Assembly: GCA_020853585.1 (NCBI GenBank)
Contig: JADYYQ010000052.1
Coordinates: 1-36,190, forward strand
DNA from: Ottowia sp.
GTDB lineage: Bacteria; Pseudomonadota; Gammaproteobacteria; Burkholderiales; Burkholderiaceae
Reading direction: 5' to 3'
Length of the DNA: 36,190 bases
Part shown: one piece after another, positions 18,313-26,400 of the stretch
How positions within the stretch are numbered: the stretch's first letter is position 1
Layout of the letters: every line of letters starts with the position of its first letter
Notes under the pieces: model-generated
Databases searched by the model: none
Told to the model about the DNA's origin: nothing
The model's input: the letters and a program-made list of their open reading frames with translations, nothing else
Made by a program: the position numbers and the translations under genes

Positions 18313-18335
18313 CGAAAATCATTATCATTTATAAT
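18313..18335 (+). promoter_or_regulatory. Fur box overlapping a sigma-70 promoter for tonB
   Basis: The 15-mer at 18313-18327 (CGAAAATCATTATCA) matches the Fur 7-1-7 consensus at 12 of 14 positions with one perfect half-site, and lies just before a perfect TATAAT at 18330-18335. The -35 region at 17 bases (TGTTAA) is weak. A repressor bound here would cover the spacer. It lies about 40 bases before the tonB start, so iron-starvation induction of the cassette is the natural reading. Confidence 0.7.
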
Positions 18336-18373
18336 TGACGAAAAATATTTTACGAAATTAATCAAGAGCTGTT

Positions 18374-19036
18374 GTGAAAGATGCGGTATTGCCCATGAAT
18401 CGCTTAACTTTTCTCTTGACCGCCTTAGTGTTGCATGGCCTGTCTTTGGCGATGTTGTTAGGTGGCGAGCCTAAGCCTGTGGCTCGGCATCAAGCAGTTG
18501 AGGTGATGGTGCGCTTGATTGCTGCATCAACTTCGTCTGGCTCTCAGAGTCAGCGTCGGCCGGTTGTTTCTCCGACCAAGGTGACAAAGCCACAGTCGCA
18601 GCGACAAGTAGTGCAAACACCAACACAAGCTTTGCCCCCTGTCGCATTAGTATCGCAAGCGATGTCTTCAACGTTGACCGATAACGTTACGGCAGAAGTC
18701 GCTTTGCCGGGGGCGGCACGTCAGTCTGATCTTCGAGCAGATGAGGAGGCGATGAGTCCTCCCCGATTGAATGCTGCCTATTTAAATAATCCCGCGCCGC
18801 TTTATCCGCCCTTGTCACGTCGTATGGGTGAAGAGGGGAAAGTTGTCTTACGTGTATTGGTGAATGCCGAAGGGGCAGCGATTCAGGTCAATTTGCATAC
18901 CACGAGTGGCTCTACACGTTTAGATGATGCGGCGACAAAGGCTGTACAACTTTGGCGATTTGTTCCGGCTCAACAGGCGGACAAAGCGGTAATGGCCTGG
19001 GTATTGGTGCCAATTCGTTTTCGTTTGGACAGTTGA
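18374..19036 (+). CDS. tonB: TonB family energy-transducing protein
   Basis: The 220-residue protein has one N-terminal membrane anchor (LTFLLTALVLHGLSLAMLL), a Pro/Ser/Gln-rich periplasmic spacer (about 45-125) and a C-terminal TonB domain (about 135-220) with PLYPPLSRRMGEEGKVVLRV and the closing AWVLVPIRFRL. It should pass proton-motive energy from ExbB-ExbD to outer-membrane receptors such as the one encoded next. No exbB or exbD is in the window. The start is GTG 18374; an ATG at 18395 (MNRLTF) would give a shorter cytosolic tail and is equally possible. It lies behind the Fur-boxed promoter. Confidence 0.93.
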   Translation: MKDAVLPMNRLTFLLTALVLHGLSLAMLLGGEPKPVARHQAVEVMVRLIAASTSSGSQSQRRPVVSPTKVTKPQSQRQVVQTPTQALPPVALVSQAMSSTLTDNVTAEVALPGAARQSDLRADEEAMSPPRLNAAYLNNPAPLYPPLSRRMGEEGKVVLRVLVNAEGAAIQVNLHTTSGSTRLDDAATKAVQLWRFVPAQQADKAVMAWVLVPIRFRLDS

Positions 19037-19305
19037 TTTGTAGGGCTTAGGCACGGTTTACGTATATCCAAGATAAGTGGTTAAGAGATCACAGCGCGCG
19101 TGTGGGCTTGATTTAATGCGGCGCGAGGTGCGTCTGGTCTTTGTAGGGTGCGTGTTTGTTGTTTGTGCTGAGGGTACAAGGCAGGCATTTCAGGCATTTG
19201 GTTTGGTCAGCCGTTGGGATTCGTGTGTTTAATTGATTGGCCTCATGATTGTGTGGCGCTTGCTTGTTTATTTTTTATAAAAATTAGGTTAATTAAGGAA
19301 AAAAC

Positions 19306-21429
19306 ATGTATTACCGAAGAAGTCTTTTGGCTTGTGCATTGATGTTTACCGGAGGTGCGTGGGCCGAACTAGTCCATATTGCTGATGGGGAGGGCACTTT
19401 GCCGGAGGTAAACGTACAGAGCCGTCGCCATAGTACTCACGGTTATGTTGTACCCACAGCGAGTAGTGCGACGAAGATTGAAGCGCCTTTGCGCGATATT
19501 CCGCAAACTGTGAATGTGGTACCGCAAAGTTTGTTGCGTGATCAGGGTATGCGCTCGATGCAGGATGTATTGAAGTCGGTTCCAGGTGTGAGTTTGTCGT
19601 CGGGAGATGGCCAGCGTGATCAAGTAAAAATTCGTGGATTTACAGCGGTAGCGGATCAATTTATTGATGGCATGCGCGATGATGCGATGTACTTTCGTGA
19701 CTTATCTAATATTGAGCAAGTAGAGGTGATTAAGGGCCCGGCTTCAGTACTCTATGGGCGAGGCTCTTCCGGTGGGTTAATTAATCGTATTACTAAAAAA
19801 CCGGGGATAGATCGTAGTGAGGTCAGCGCGCAATGGGGCAGTTGGGGACAACGGCGAGGTGAGTTTGACTTAGCGCGTACGTCGTCGTCCGATCTTCTTA
19901 ATAAAAATATGCGTTTAGCCTGGCGTGTAACGGGGGCGCTTGAACAAGCGGAGAGTTATCGGGAGCAACAATTTCTAAACCGTCAGGCTTTTGCTCCCGC
20001 GGTGTTGCTAAATTTAAGTGCGGCGACCAATGTATTGGTACAGGCCGAATATCTTTCGGATCGTCGTGTAACTGATTTTGGTGTACCGGCTTTTCGTGGA
20101 CAACCGGTTGATGTGCCGGCGAGTACCTACTATGGCGCTGCGAATGCGCGGGATGCAGATATAACGCAATCGCGAGTGGCTTCTTTTGGCGTTACTGTGC
20201 ATCACCGTTTTGATGATGTTTGGTCTATACGTAATGCTTTTCGTACGAGCCGCTATACCTTGCAACGTAGTAATACGTTGGTTGGTTCAGTCAATGAGTT
20301 AGCACAGACTGCTTTGTTGACGCGCTCACAAATTCAACGTCAAGAGCAGGGGTATTTTAATCAGACTGAGCTGATACAAAAGACGACCTTAGGCGGGATG
20401 ACTCATCAATTTTTATATGGCTTAGAGTTAGGTCAGCAGAATAAAGATCAGGTGCGCACAGGCCAAAGCAATGTCGCCACGGTTAATTTATTTCATCCTG
20501 TTTTGCCTGCGTTGTCGCCCAATTTAACGGGATCGCCTATCGTCGATAATCGCGGCACCTTAGCTGTGGTGGGCGTATATATCCAGGATATGGTGAGCTT
20601 ATCCGACCAGTGGAAAATGTTGGCGGGTGTACGCTATGATCAGTTTTCGCAAAAAACCGATGAACGGCGGATGGGTCAATCTAATTTGCAGCGTATTGAT
20701 CGTATGTGGAGTCCTCGCCTTGGCTTTGTTTATCAACCGACATTGCATCAAGCTTATTATGTTTCGTATAGCCAATCGTTTCAGCCTTCTGGGGAAATCG
20801 TGCCATTGGCAACGAATAATGCGCAACTTGCGCCTGAAAAAACCACGAACTATGAATTGGGTACAAAACTAGATTTTTTAGATGGCAATGCTAGTCTGAT
20901 GGTTTCGATATTTCGACTGGAACGTACGCATATCAAGACGACCGATCCCCTTACGGCTAGGGTGATACCCATGGGGGTTCAGCGTACCGATGGTGTTGAG
21001 ATGGCATTGTCTGGTCAGTTGCCATATGGTTGGGAAGTATGGTCTGGTTATGCTTATCTTGATACCAATATGATTTCTTCTGTGGCGGTGGATGCAGGCC
21101 AAGCTGTGCAAGGAAAACGTGCAACGCTGACGCCTAAACATAGTGCGAACCTATGGCTGAGCAAATCGTTAGGTGAGGGTTGGCGTGCAGGTGCAGGGGT
21201 CAATTATGTGAGTGCACGTTTTGCTAATGCGGGCAATGCGGTGACTTTACCGGCCTATGTGACGGTGGATGCGATGGCACAGTATCAGGCCGGTAAATGG
21301 AGTGCACAACTTAACATTATGAATATCCTGAACAATGCGTACATTGTTTCTGGACACGGTAGTCATGCGAATGCAAATCTACCCGGGGCACCGCGTTCAG
21401 TGCAATTAACGGCGCGGTATGCGTTTTAA
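19306..21429 (+). CDS. TonB-dependent siderophore receptor
   Basis: The 707-residue outer-membrane receptor has a signal peptide (ending GAWA, residue 20), a TonB-box-like LPEVNVQ at 32-38, a plug domain (about 55-165: DIPQTVNVVPQSLL, VKIRGF, FIDGMRDD, VEVIKGPASVLYGRG, GGLINRITKKP) and a 22-strand-type barrel ending in the aromatic ARYAF. Plug details are closest to the catecholate/hydroxamate siderophore receptor group (Fiu, FhuE, FcuA types); the exact ligand cannot be read. AAGGA lies seven bases before the ATG. A 269-base gap separates it from tonB, so a second promoter is possible, and its end overlaps the next gene. Confidence 0.93.
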   Translation: MYYRRSLLACALMFTGGAWAELVHIADGEGTLPEVNVQSRRHSTHGYVVPTASSATKIEAPLRDIPQTVNVVPQSLLRDQGMRSMQDVLKSVPGVSLSSGDGQRDQVKIRGFTAVADQFIDGMRDDAMYFRDLSNIEQVEVIKGPASVLYGRGSSGGLINRITKKPGIDRSEVSAQWGSWGQRRGEFDLARTSSSDLLNKNMRLAWRVTGALEQAESYREQQFLNRQAFAPAVLLNLSAATNVLVQAEYLSDRRVTDFGVPAFRGQPVDVPASTYYGAANARDADITQSRVASFGVTVHHRFDDVWSIRNAFRTSRYTLQRSNTLVGSVNELAQTALLTRSQIQRQEQGYFNQTELIQKTTLGGMTHQFLYGLELGQQNKDQVRTGQSNVATVNLFHPVLPALSPNLTGSPIVDNRGTLAVVGVYIQDMVSLSDQWKMLAGVRYDQFSQKTDERRMGQSNLQRIDRMWSPRLGFVYQPTLHQAYYVSYSQSFQPSGEIVPLATNNAQLAPEKTTNYELGTKLDFLDGNASLMVSIFRLERTHIKTTDPLTARVIPMGVQRTDGVEMALSGQLPYGWEVWSGYAYLDTNMISSVAVDAGQAVQGKRATLTPKHSANLWLSKSLGEGWRAGAGVNYVSARFANAGNAVTLPAYVTVDAMAQYQAGKWSAQLNIMNILNNAYIVSGHGSHANANLPGAPRSVQLTARYAF

Positions 21430-22102
21430 TTGGCATCGTTTGCGCACAGCACGCACGATGGTGCCCACACGGCCTCCTCGTCGCAGTCGACGTGCCATTT
21501 TCTTAACGTGGTTACGCAAAACGCATTTGTATGTGGGCTTATGGGGCGCTTTGTTGGGCTTGTTATTTGGCGCGAGCGGCATTCTTTTAAATCATCGCAG
21601 TATCTTAAAAATACCGATTGAGAAATCTGTACAGCGGACGGTGCATATCGCTGTGCCAGCGCCCGCTCAAGCCTCGCCTGAAGCGATGTCAGTGTGGTTA
21701 CAACAGACGTGGCATTTTAGCGAGACGCAAATGCCGAGTGTAAAAGTTGAGCCGGTCAAACAGTGGTTGTGGGGGGGGCAGTCTGTATTACAACCTGAGC
21801 GTTGGAGTATTAGTTTGCAGAGTCCGCAACACGGATTAAAAGCAGAGTATTTCGTTGGCAATCGCTTTGTGCGACTTGAGCAGCTTGATGCCACGCCGAT
21901 CGGTACATTGACGCGACTGCATATGGCTGTTGGTGTCAATGTGTTTTGGGTATTGTTATCAGACAGTATTGCGCTTAGTTTGATTGTCTTGTCGCTTACG
22001 GGTTTATTACTGTGGACCCAGTTGCATACGGTGCGTACATTGGCTGTGTGCACCAGTGTGGGGGCATTGTTTGTAGCAATATGGTTTATGTGGTCGATAT
22101 AG
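21419..22102 (+). CDS. PepSY-associated transmembrane protein
   Basis: The 227-residue inner-membrane protein has a basic cytoplasmic start, a first span (HLYVGLWGALLGLLFGASGI), a periplasmic part of about 110 residues, and two C-terminal spans (VNVFWVLLSDSIALSLIVLSLTG, then the end). The arrangement of WLRKTHLYVGLWGA followed by RLHMAVGVNVF is that of PepSY-associated helix proteins commonly placed after siderophore receptors, where a role in iron release or reduction has been proposed. The ATG at 21419 overlaps the receptor gene by 11 bases; an in-frame ATG at 21458 is a possible shorter start. Confidence 0.8.
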   Translation: MRFNWHRLRTARTMVPTRPPRRSRRAIFLTWLRKTHLYVGLWGALLGLLFGASGILLNHRSILKIPIEKSVQRTVHIAVPAPAQASPEAMSVWLQQTWHFSETQMPSVKVEPVKQWLWGGQSVLQPERWSISLQSPQHGLKAEYFVGNRFVRLEQLDATPIGTLTRLHMAVGVNVFWVLLSDSIALSLIVLSLTGLLLWTQLHTVRTLAVCTSVGALFVAIWFMWSI

Positions 22103-22752
22103 CAGATTTTATTTAACAGCAAACCAAGCAAGACGGGTATCCGTTGAGCATAACTTGATAGATAGGCATATTGTTGAGCGCTTACTTTTGTGTTGTGTGC
22201 CGAGCATAGGGTTTAGGTAAATACCCAAGTAGCACTACTCAGATACTAAAAATAGTTTGACGGTGAACGTGTCGACCAAGTGCGCTGGGGTGTCAGAAAA
22301 ATTGTCTTTTTGTGCTGCAATTTCGTTTTTTTGCAGCTAGTTGTTTGGGCGAAATGCACCGAGTAAGGGGTTGTGGCGTGATATTGCTAGTCCGCCATTT
22401 TGGCTGTAAGCCTTAACTGGCCTTATTTACTTCAAAACAAAATCAAACTAACAAGCGATCTATCAAAATAATGTAGGTAAGCGTGTAAGCAAAAACCCCT
22501 ATACTTATAAAAATTAAAATCCCCTACGTTGTTTTCATTTTTATACAACGTCACTGATAAAAAAGCGATTTATTTGTAGGTTGATTTTTTAAACCAACGC
22601 GCGCGTTTTTACAGGCAGGGGAAAAGCGTAACACGAGCATGAATTACGGTAGTACGTAATGTGCAAGAAGTTGTTGTGTTTGTTGCCATCAGTGAATTTT
22701 GTTGAGGATATTTTTGCGGCATGTGTCTCAAAAATATTTTTCCAAATAACTA
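22103..22752. other. 650-base non-coding region upstream of the TpsA adhesin
   Basis: No frame of note on either strand. AT-rich tracts dominate the second half. Two stems stand out: GCTGCAA (22314-22320) with TTGCAGC (22331-22337), and ACGTTGT (22526-22532) with ACAACGT (22545-22551). Neither is followed by a clean U-tract on either strand. The region must hold the adhesin promoter and perhaps a terminator for the iron cassette. Its length and AT content suggest a regulated control region, as is common before large surface adhesins. Confidence 0.4.
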
Positions 22753-25700
22753 ATGGGCTATTTCATGTACAAACATTTTCACTTTCGACATATGCATGTG
22801 CGTAGTGCATCACAAAAATATTTTTTTGCTCGGTGTTTGGTCATGGTGGTTCGTGGCTTATTAGTGAGTACTTCACTGTCTATGAGCGCGTATGCGCCGG
22901 CATTACCCTTACCTGCATCCGGCGCTTTGCCAAGTGGGGGTGTGGTGAGCTCGGGCAATGGTGTGATCAGCAGCAGCGGTACCCAGATGAACGTGACGCA
23001 AAGTAGTCAAAAACTAGTGATTAATTGGAATAGCTTTGATATCGGCAGCAATGCCGCGGTCAATTTTAATCAGCCCAATGCACAAGCAGTGGCACTCAAT
23101 CGCATCAATAGTACAAGTCCCTCACAAATTTACGGACGCTTAACTGCGAATGGGCAACTATTTTTTATCAATCCAAATGGTGTGGTGTTTGGCCCTGGAT
23201 CACAAGTGAATGCCGCCGCATTAATTGTCTCGACACACAATTTAAGCGATGCTAATTTCTTATCAGGCAACTATTTATTTAATCCGGTGAGTGTTAACAG
23301 CGCCGCGATTTTGAATCAAGGCAGTATTCAAGTACATAACGGCGGTGTGGTGACATTGATAGCTCACAACATCAATAATGTTGGAAGTATCAGCGCACCG
23401 GGCGGGACGATTGGTTTATTAGCAGGCGATACGGTTACCGTGCCTTTAAGCCTTCAAGGCAGTCATCCTTTTATGGTGAGTGCCACCAGCGCTGGTGATG
23501 CCAGCATTATCAATAGCGGTACATTAAGTGCAGCCGGTGGAACGATACAGATCAGCGCATTAAATAGTGCGAGCAGTAGCAATGCAACGACACTGACCAA
23601 TAATGCAGTGATCAACAATAGCGGCATCATCGATGTCAGCAGCAATACAAACAATGGCGGCAGTATCTACACAGATAGTGGTGTGATAGGCATCAACCAA
23701 AGCAGCGGCACATTACTTGCAACAAGTAGCCAAGGCCTAGGCGGCAATATCACGATACTGGGCGATAAAGTGGGCTTACTCGAAAATAGTCAAACCAATG
23801 CGGACGGTGCATTAGGTGGCGGCACAATATTGATCGGCGGTAACTGGCACGGTGAAGGTCCCGAACACAATGCAAACGTAGTGTATATAGATCGAGCAGC
23901 GACTATTCACGCGGATGCCACAAGCCAAGGTGATGGCGGCCAAGTGGTGTTGTGGTCAGATGACTATACCGGTTTTTATGGCCTTATTAGTGCGCGAGGT
24001 GGCAAACTCGGTGGCAATGGCGGTCAAGTTGAAACATCTAGCAAAAAAACCTTGATTGTTTCAGGTGGACGTGTGGTGCTTTTTGCTGCGCAGGGTGGTG
24101 TCGGTCGATGGTTGTTAGATCCCGGTAATGTGACGATTAGTGCGGCTGCCACTACGATTGTTCCCGCGGCCAATGTTTATACGGCACCCGTGAGTAGCAT
24201 GGGGTATGTGAGCGTGGCCGATATCGATGCGGCTCTTGCTAATGGTACGAGTGTTACGGTGACAACAGGTCTTGCAAGTCCCGATGGTGTGTATGGTCAT
24301 ATGTATGTGTTGAGCTCAATTAATCCGCTGATGACAAAGGGCAATGCCACGCTTACCTTAACTGCAGCCTTAGATATTTCTGTTGCGTCGGGTGTAAATA
24401 TTGGTCCTGCTGCGACGAGTACGAATGCGCTCAATTTAGTATTTAATGCCAACAGTGCGATTGTGATCGGCGGTAATTTAAGTACAAACGGCGGCAGTAT
24501 TTTGTTTAACGGTAATACCTCAGTACAGAACTCAACTGTTGCACAAACATTTTTGACCAATGGTGGCGCGGTTACATTTGGGGGTGCGAATGGTCGGGCC
24601 CTTCTTATTGCGAATACACGTGGATTCAACATTGATACGACGGTGGCAAATGGGCATGCCGGTGCGGTGACATTTAATGGCACCGTGGATTCAGGAAATC
24701 AATTTAGTTACGTTGCGGGTACGGTAAATTGGTTGCAGGCTCATCTGGGTGCGCAGGGATATGGATGTACTTTGGTAAATCCGGGTGGGTGTGCTGCATC
24801 ACAACATCCCAACGCCATTGGCGCAAGTTACCTTGCAACCATTAATAGTGCTTTTGAAAATTCTTTAGCTGGTTTGTCAACGTGCAGTGCGACCGGCACA
24901 GGTTGTTTCTCCTCAGCATGGTTAGGCGGCTCACGTCTTACTGCGGATCTTTTGACGACGACTTACGATCCAGTAACGCATCAATATTACTTTTCTAATG
25001 CAGCAATGAAAGCGGCGTTAGGGTGCGCTGCTGCATCGACAACGTGTTCACCCACACTGACAAGTGCGCCCAATGGTTTACCTATCGCGACATGGCAGTG
25101 GGTGAGTGGTCCGCTTAGTTTGGCAAATAATGGTAAAGGCACTGTTTTTTATAACACGACCACAAATAGTGCAACGGGCCCAGTCAATGGGGTGTACACC
25201 AATTGGAATAGTTCCACGGTAGGCACGGGTGAGCCAAATAATGCGGGTAATGAATATGCGCTGCAATTCACTGGCAGTAATGGGGTATGGAATGACCTTA
25301 ACCCGAGTTCTTCGGGTAGCGCAACGGGCTATATTGTTGAGACAAATCTGGCGCACTCAGTCCTTACGATTAATGCTGGCACAGGTGCGAATGCGGGTGT
25401 GGTGACCTTTAACGGTTTGGTGGGAAATGCGCATCCATTGGCGTCCCTCAATGTAACGGGTCAGATTGCGATGCAAGGCGGTGGTGTGACGACCGATAGC
25501 TTGCAAGTTTATGCAGGTGATATGAACCTGGGTGCAAACCAAAATACGATACTTAAACAGACCGGAACAATTTATAACGTTGATGGCACGACCTCCGTGA
25601 GCAGTGTTAATTTTCAATTGCAGCCCGGTCATGTGATTACCAATGGCAATAGCAATGAAACAAGTTTGACGATTGATACAACCGGTAGCATCAATCTTAA

Positions 25701-26400
25701 TGCGGGTAATAATATTAGCTCGTCGGGTAGTAATGGCAAACTGAATGTCACATTAAATAGCGACAGCGCAGGGGCATTACTGGGTGTGACTGACACAGGT
25801 ATTCATATTGCCGGTGCGGCGATTACCACGAATGGCGGGAGTATTGCTTTAGGGGGCGGCGCAGGTACGGGTACGAATGCAGCCTTGGGGATTGCGTTAA
25901 CCAATGGCGGTTCGCTTAATTCTGCCGGAGGCAATATCGCGTTGACGAGTGCAGCCAATACGGCAATCAGTATGGATGCTGCTTCACAGATTGCAGCCGG
26001 TGCGGGCAATATCAGTTTGATTGCTGACACCATGCAATTACCTGTTGCGGTGAGTTCGCGTATTACCGGCTCAGGGTCGTTAACACTCAATACCTATACA
26101 GCGAACAGAGCGATTGAATTAGGGGATACCAGCGGATCCGGGCTTAATCTTGCCGCAGGTTTATTTGGTGGAGCAAATGCGACATTGGCACCGGGGTTTA
26201 GTGTAATTACCGTGGGTGGTGCGAATGCGGGTGCGATTACCTTAGGTGCCAACACCACCTTTACAAGTAATTTAGCATTGGTAAGTGGTGGGGCAATTAC
26301 ATTAAATGGTGCGTTGAATAACAGCGGTAACACCGTTACATTGACGGGGGGTAATAATGCCTTGGTAAGTGGTAACGGCAATATTACGGCAAGTGGATAG
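22753..26400 (+). CDS. TpsA-type two-partner secretion adhesin with C-type-lectin-like domain (5' part, ends at in-frame TAG)
   Basis: The first 1215 residues of a filamentous-haemagglutinin-like exoprotein. A long N-terminal region with signal peptide (cleavage near SAYA, residue 48) leads into the TPS secretion domain (about 50-175; NWNSFDIG, NPNG at 140-143), followed by a beta-helix of Gly/Asn/Ser-rich repeats. Embedded at about 690-865 is a C-type-lectin-like domain: YLATI at 693, W-G core AWLGG, WQWVSG, EPN at 827-829, WND at 846-848 and closing GYIVE. Six Cys lie in and around it in three close pairs. The frame stops at TAG 26398-26400 and continues in phase for 519 more codons. ATG 22753 has no clear ribosome binding site; ATG 22765 is an alternative. 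No TpsB transporter is in the window. Confidence 0.85.
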   Translation: MGYFMYKHFHFRHMHVRSASQKYFFARCLVMVVRGLLVSTSLSMSAYAPALPLPASGALPSGGVVSSGNGVISSSGTQMNVTQSSQKLVINWNSFDIGSNAAVNFNQPNAQAVALNRINSTSPSQIYGRLTANGQLFFINPNGVVFGPGSQVNAAALIVSTHNLSDANFLSGNYLFNPVSVNSAAILNQGSIQVHNGGVVTLIAHNINNVGSISAPGGTIGLLAGDTVTVPLSLQGSHPFMVSATSAGDASIINSGTLSAAGGTIQISALNSASSSNATTLTNNAVINNSGIIDVSSNTNNGGSIYTDSGVIGINQSSGTLLATSSQGLGGNITILGDKVGLLENSQTNADGALGGGTILIGGNWHGEGPEHNANVVYIDRAATIHADATSQGDGGQVVLWSDDYTGFYGLISARGGKLGGNGGQVETSSKKTLIVSGGRVVLFAAQGGVGRWLLDPGNVTISAAATTIVPAANVYTAPVSSMGYVSVADIDAALANGTSVTVTTGLASPDGVYGHMYVLSSINPLMTKGNATLTLTAALDISVASGVNIGPAATSTNALNLVFNANSAIVIGGNLSTNGGSILFNGNTSVQNSTVAQTFLTNGGAVTFGGANGRALLIANTRGFNIDTTVANGHAGAVTFNGTVDSGNQFSYVAGTVNWLQAHLGAQGYGCTLVNPGGCAASQHPNAIGASYLATINSAFENSLAGLSTCSATGTGCFSSAWLGGSRLTADLLTTTYDPVTHQYYFSNAAMKAALGCAAASTTCSPTLTSAPNGLPIATWQWVSGPLSLANNGKGTVFYNTTTNSATGPVNGVYTNWNSSTVGTGEPNNAGNEYALQFTGSNGVWNDLNPSSSGSATGYIVETNLAHSVLTINAGTGANAGVVTFNGLVGNAHPLASLNVTGQIAMQGGGVTTDSLQVYAGDMNLGANQNTILKQTGTIYNVDGTTSVSSVNFQLQPGHVITNGNSNETSLTIDTTGSINLNAGNNISSSGSNGKLNVTLNSDSAGALLGVTDTGIHIAGAAITTNGGSIALGGGAGTGTNAALGIALTNGGSLNSAGGNIALTSAANTAISMDAASQIAAGAGNISLIADTMQLPVAVSSRITGSGSLTLNTYTANRAIELGDTSGSGLNLAAGLFGGANATLAPGFSVITVGGANAGAITLGANTTFTSNLALVSGGAITLNGALNNSGNTVTLTGGNNALVSGNGNITASG

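Noticed and set aside
21667-22131. Minus-strand 154-codon frame
   Set aside because: Antisense to the PepSY-type gene, which has clear membrane segments; Cys/Thr/Asn-rich shadow composition.
22501-22560. Stem ACGTTGT/ACAACGT as a terminator
   Set aside because: The stem is short with a 12-base loop and has no U-tract after it on either strand; kept only as a possible regulatory repeat.
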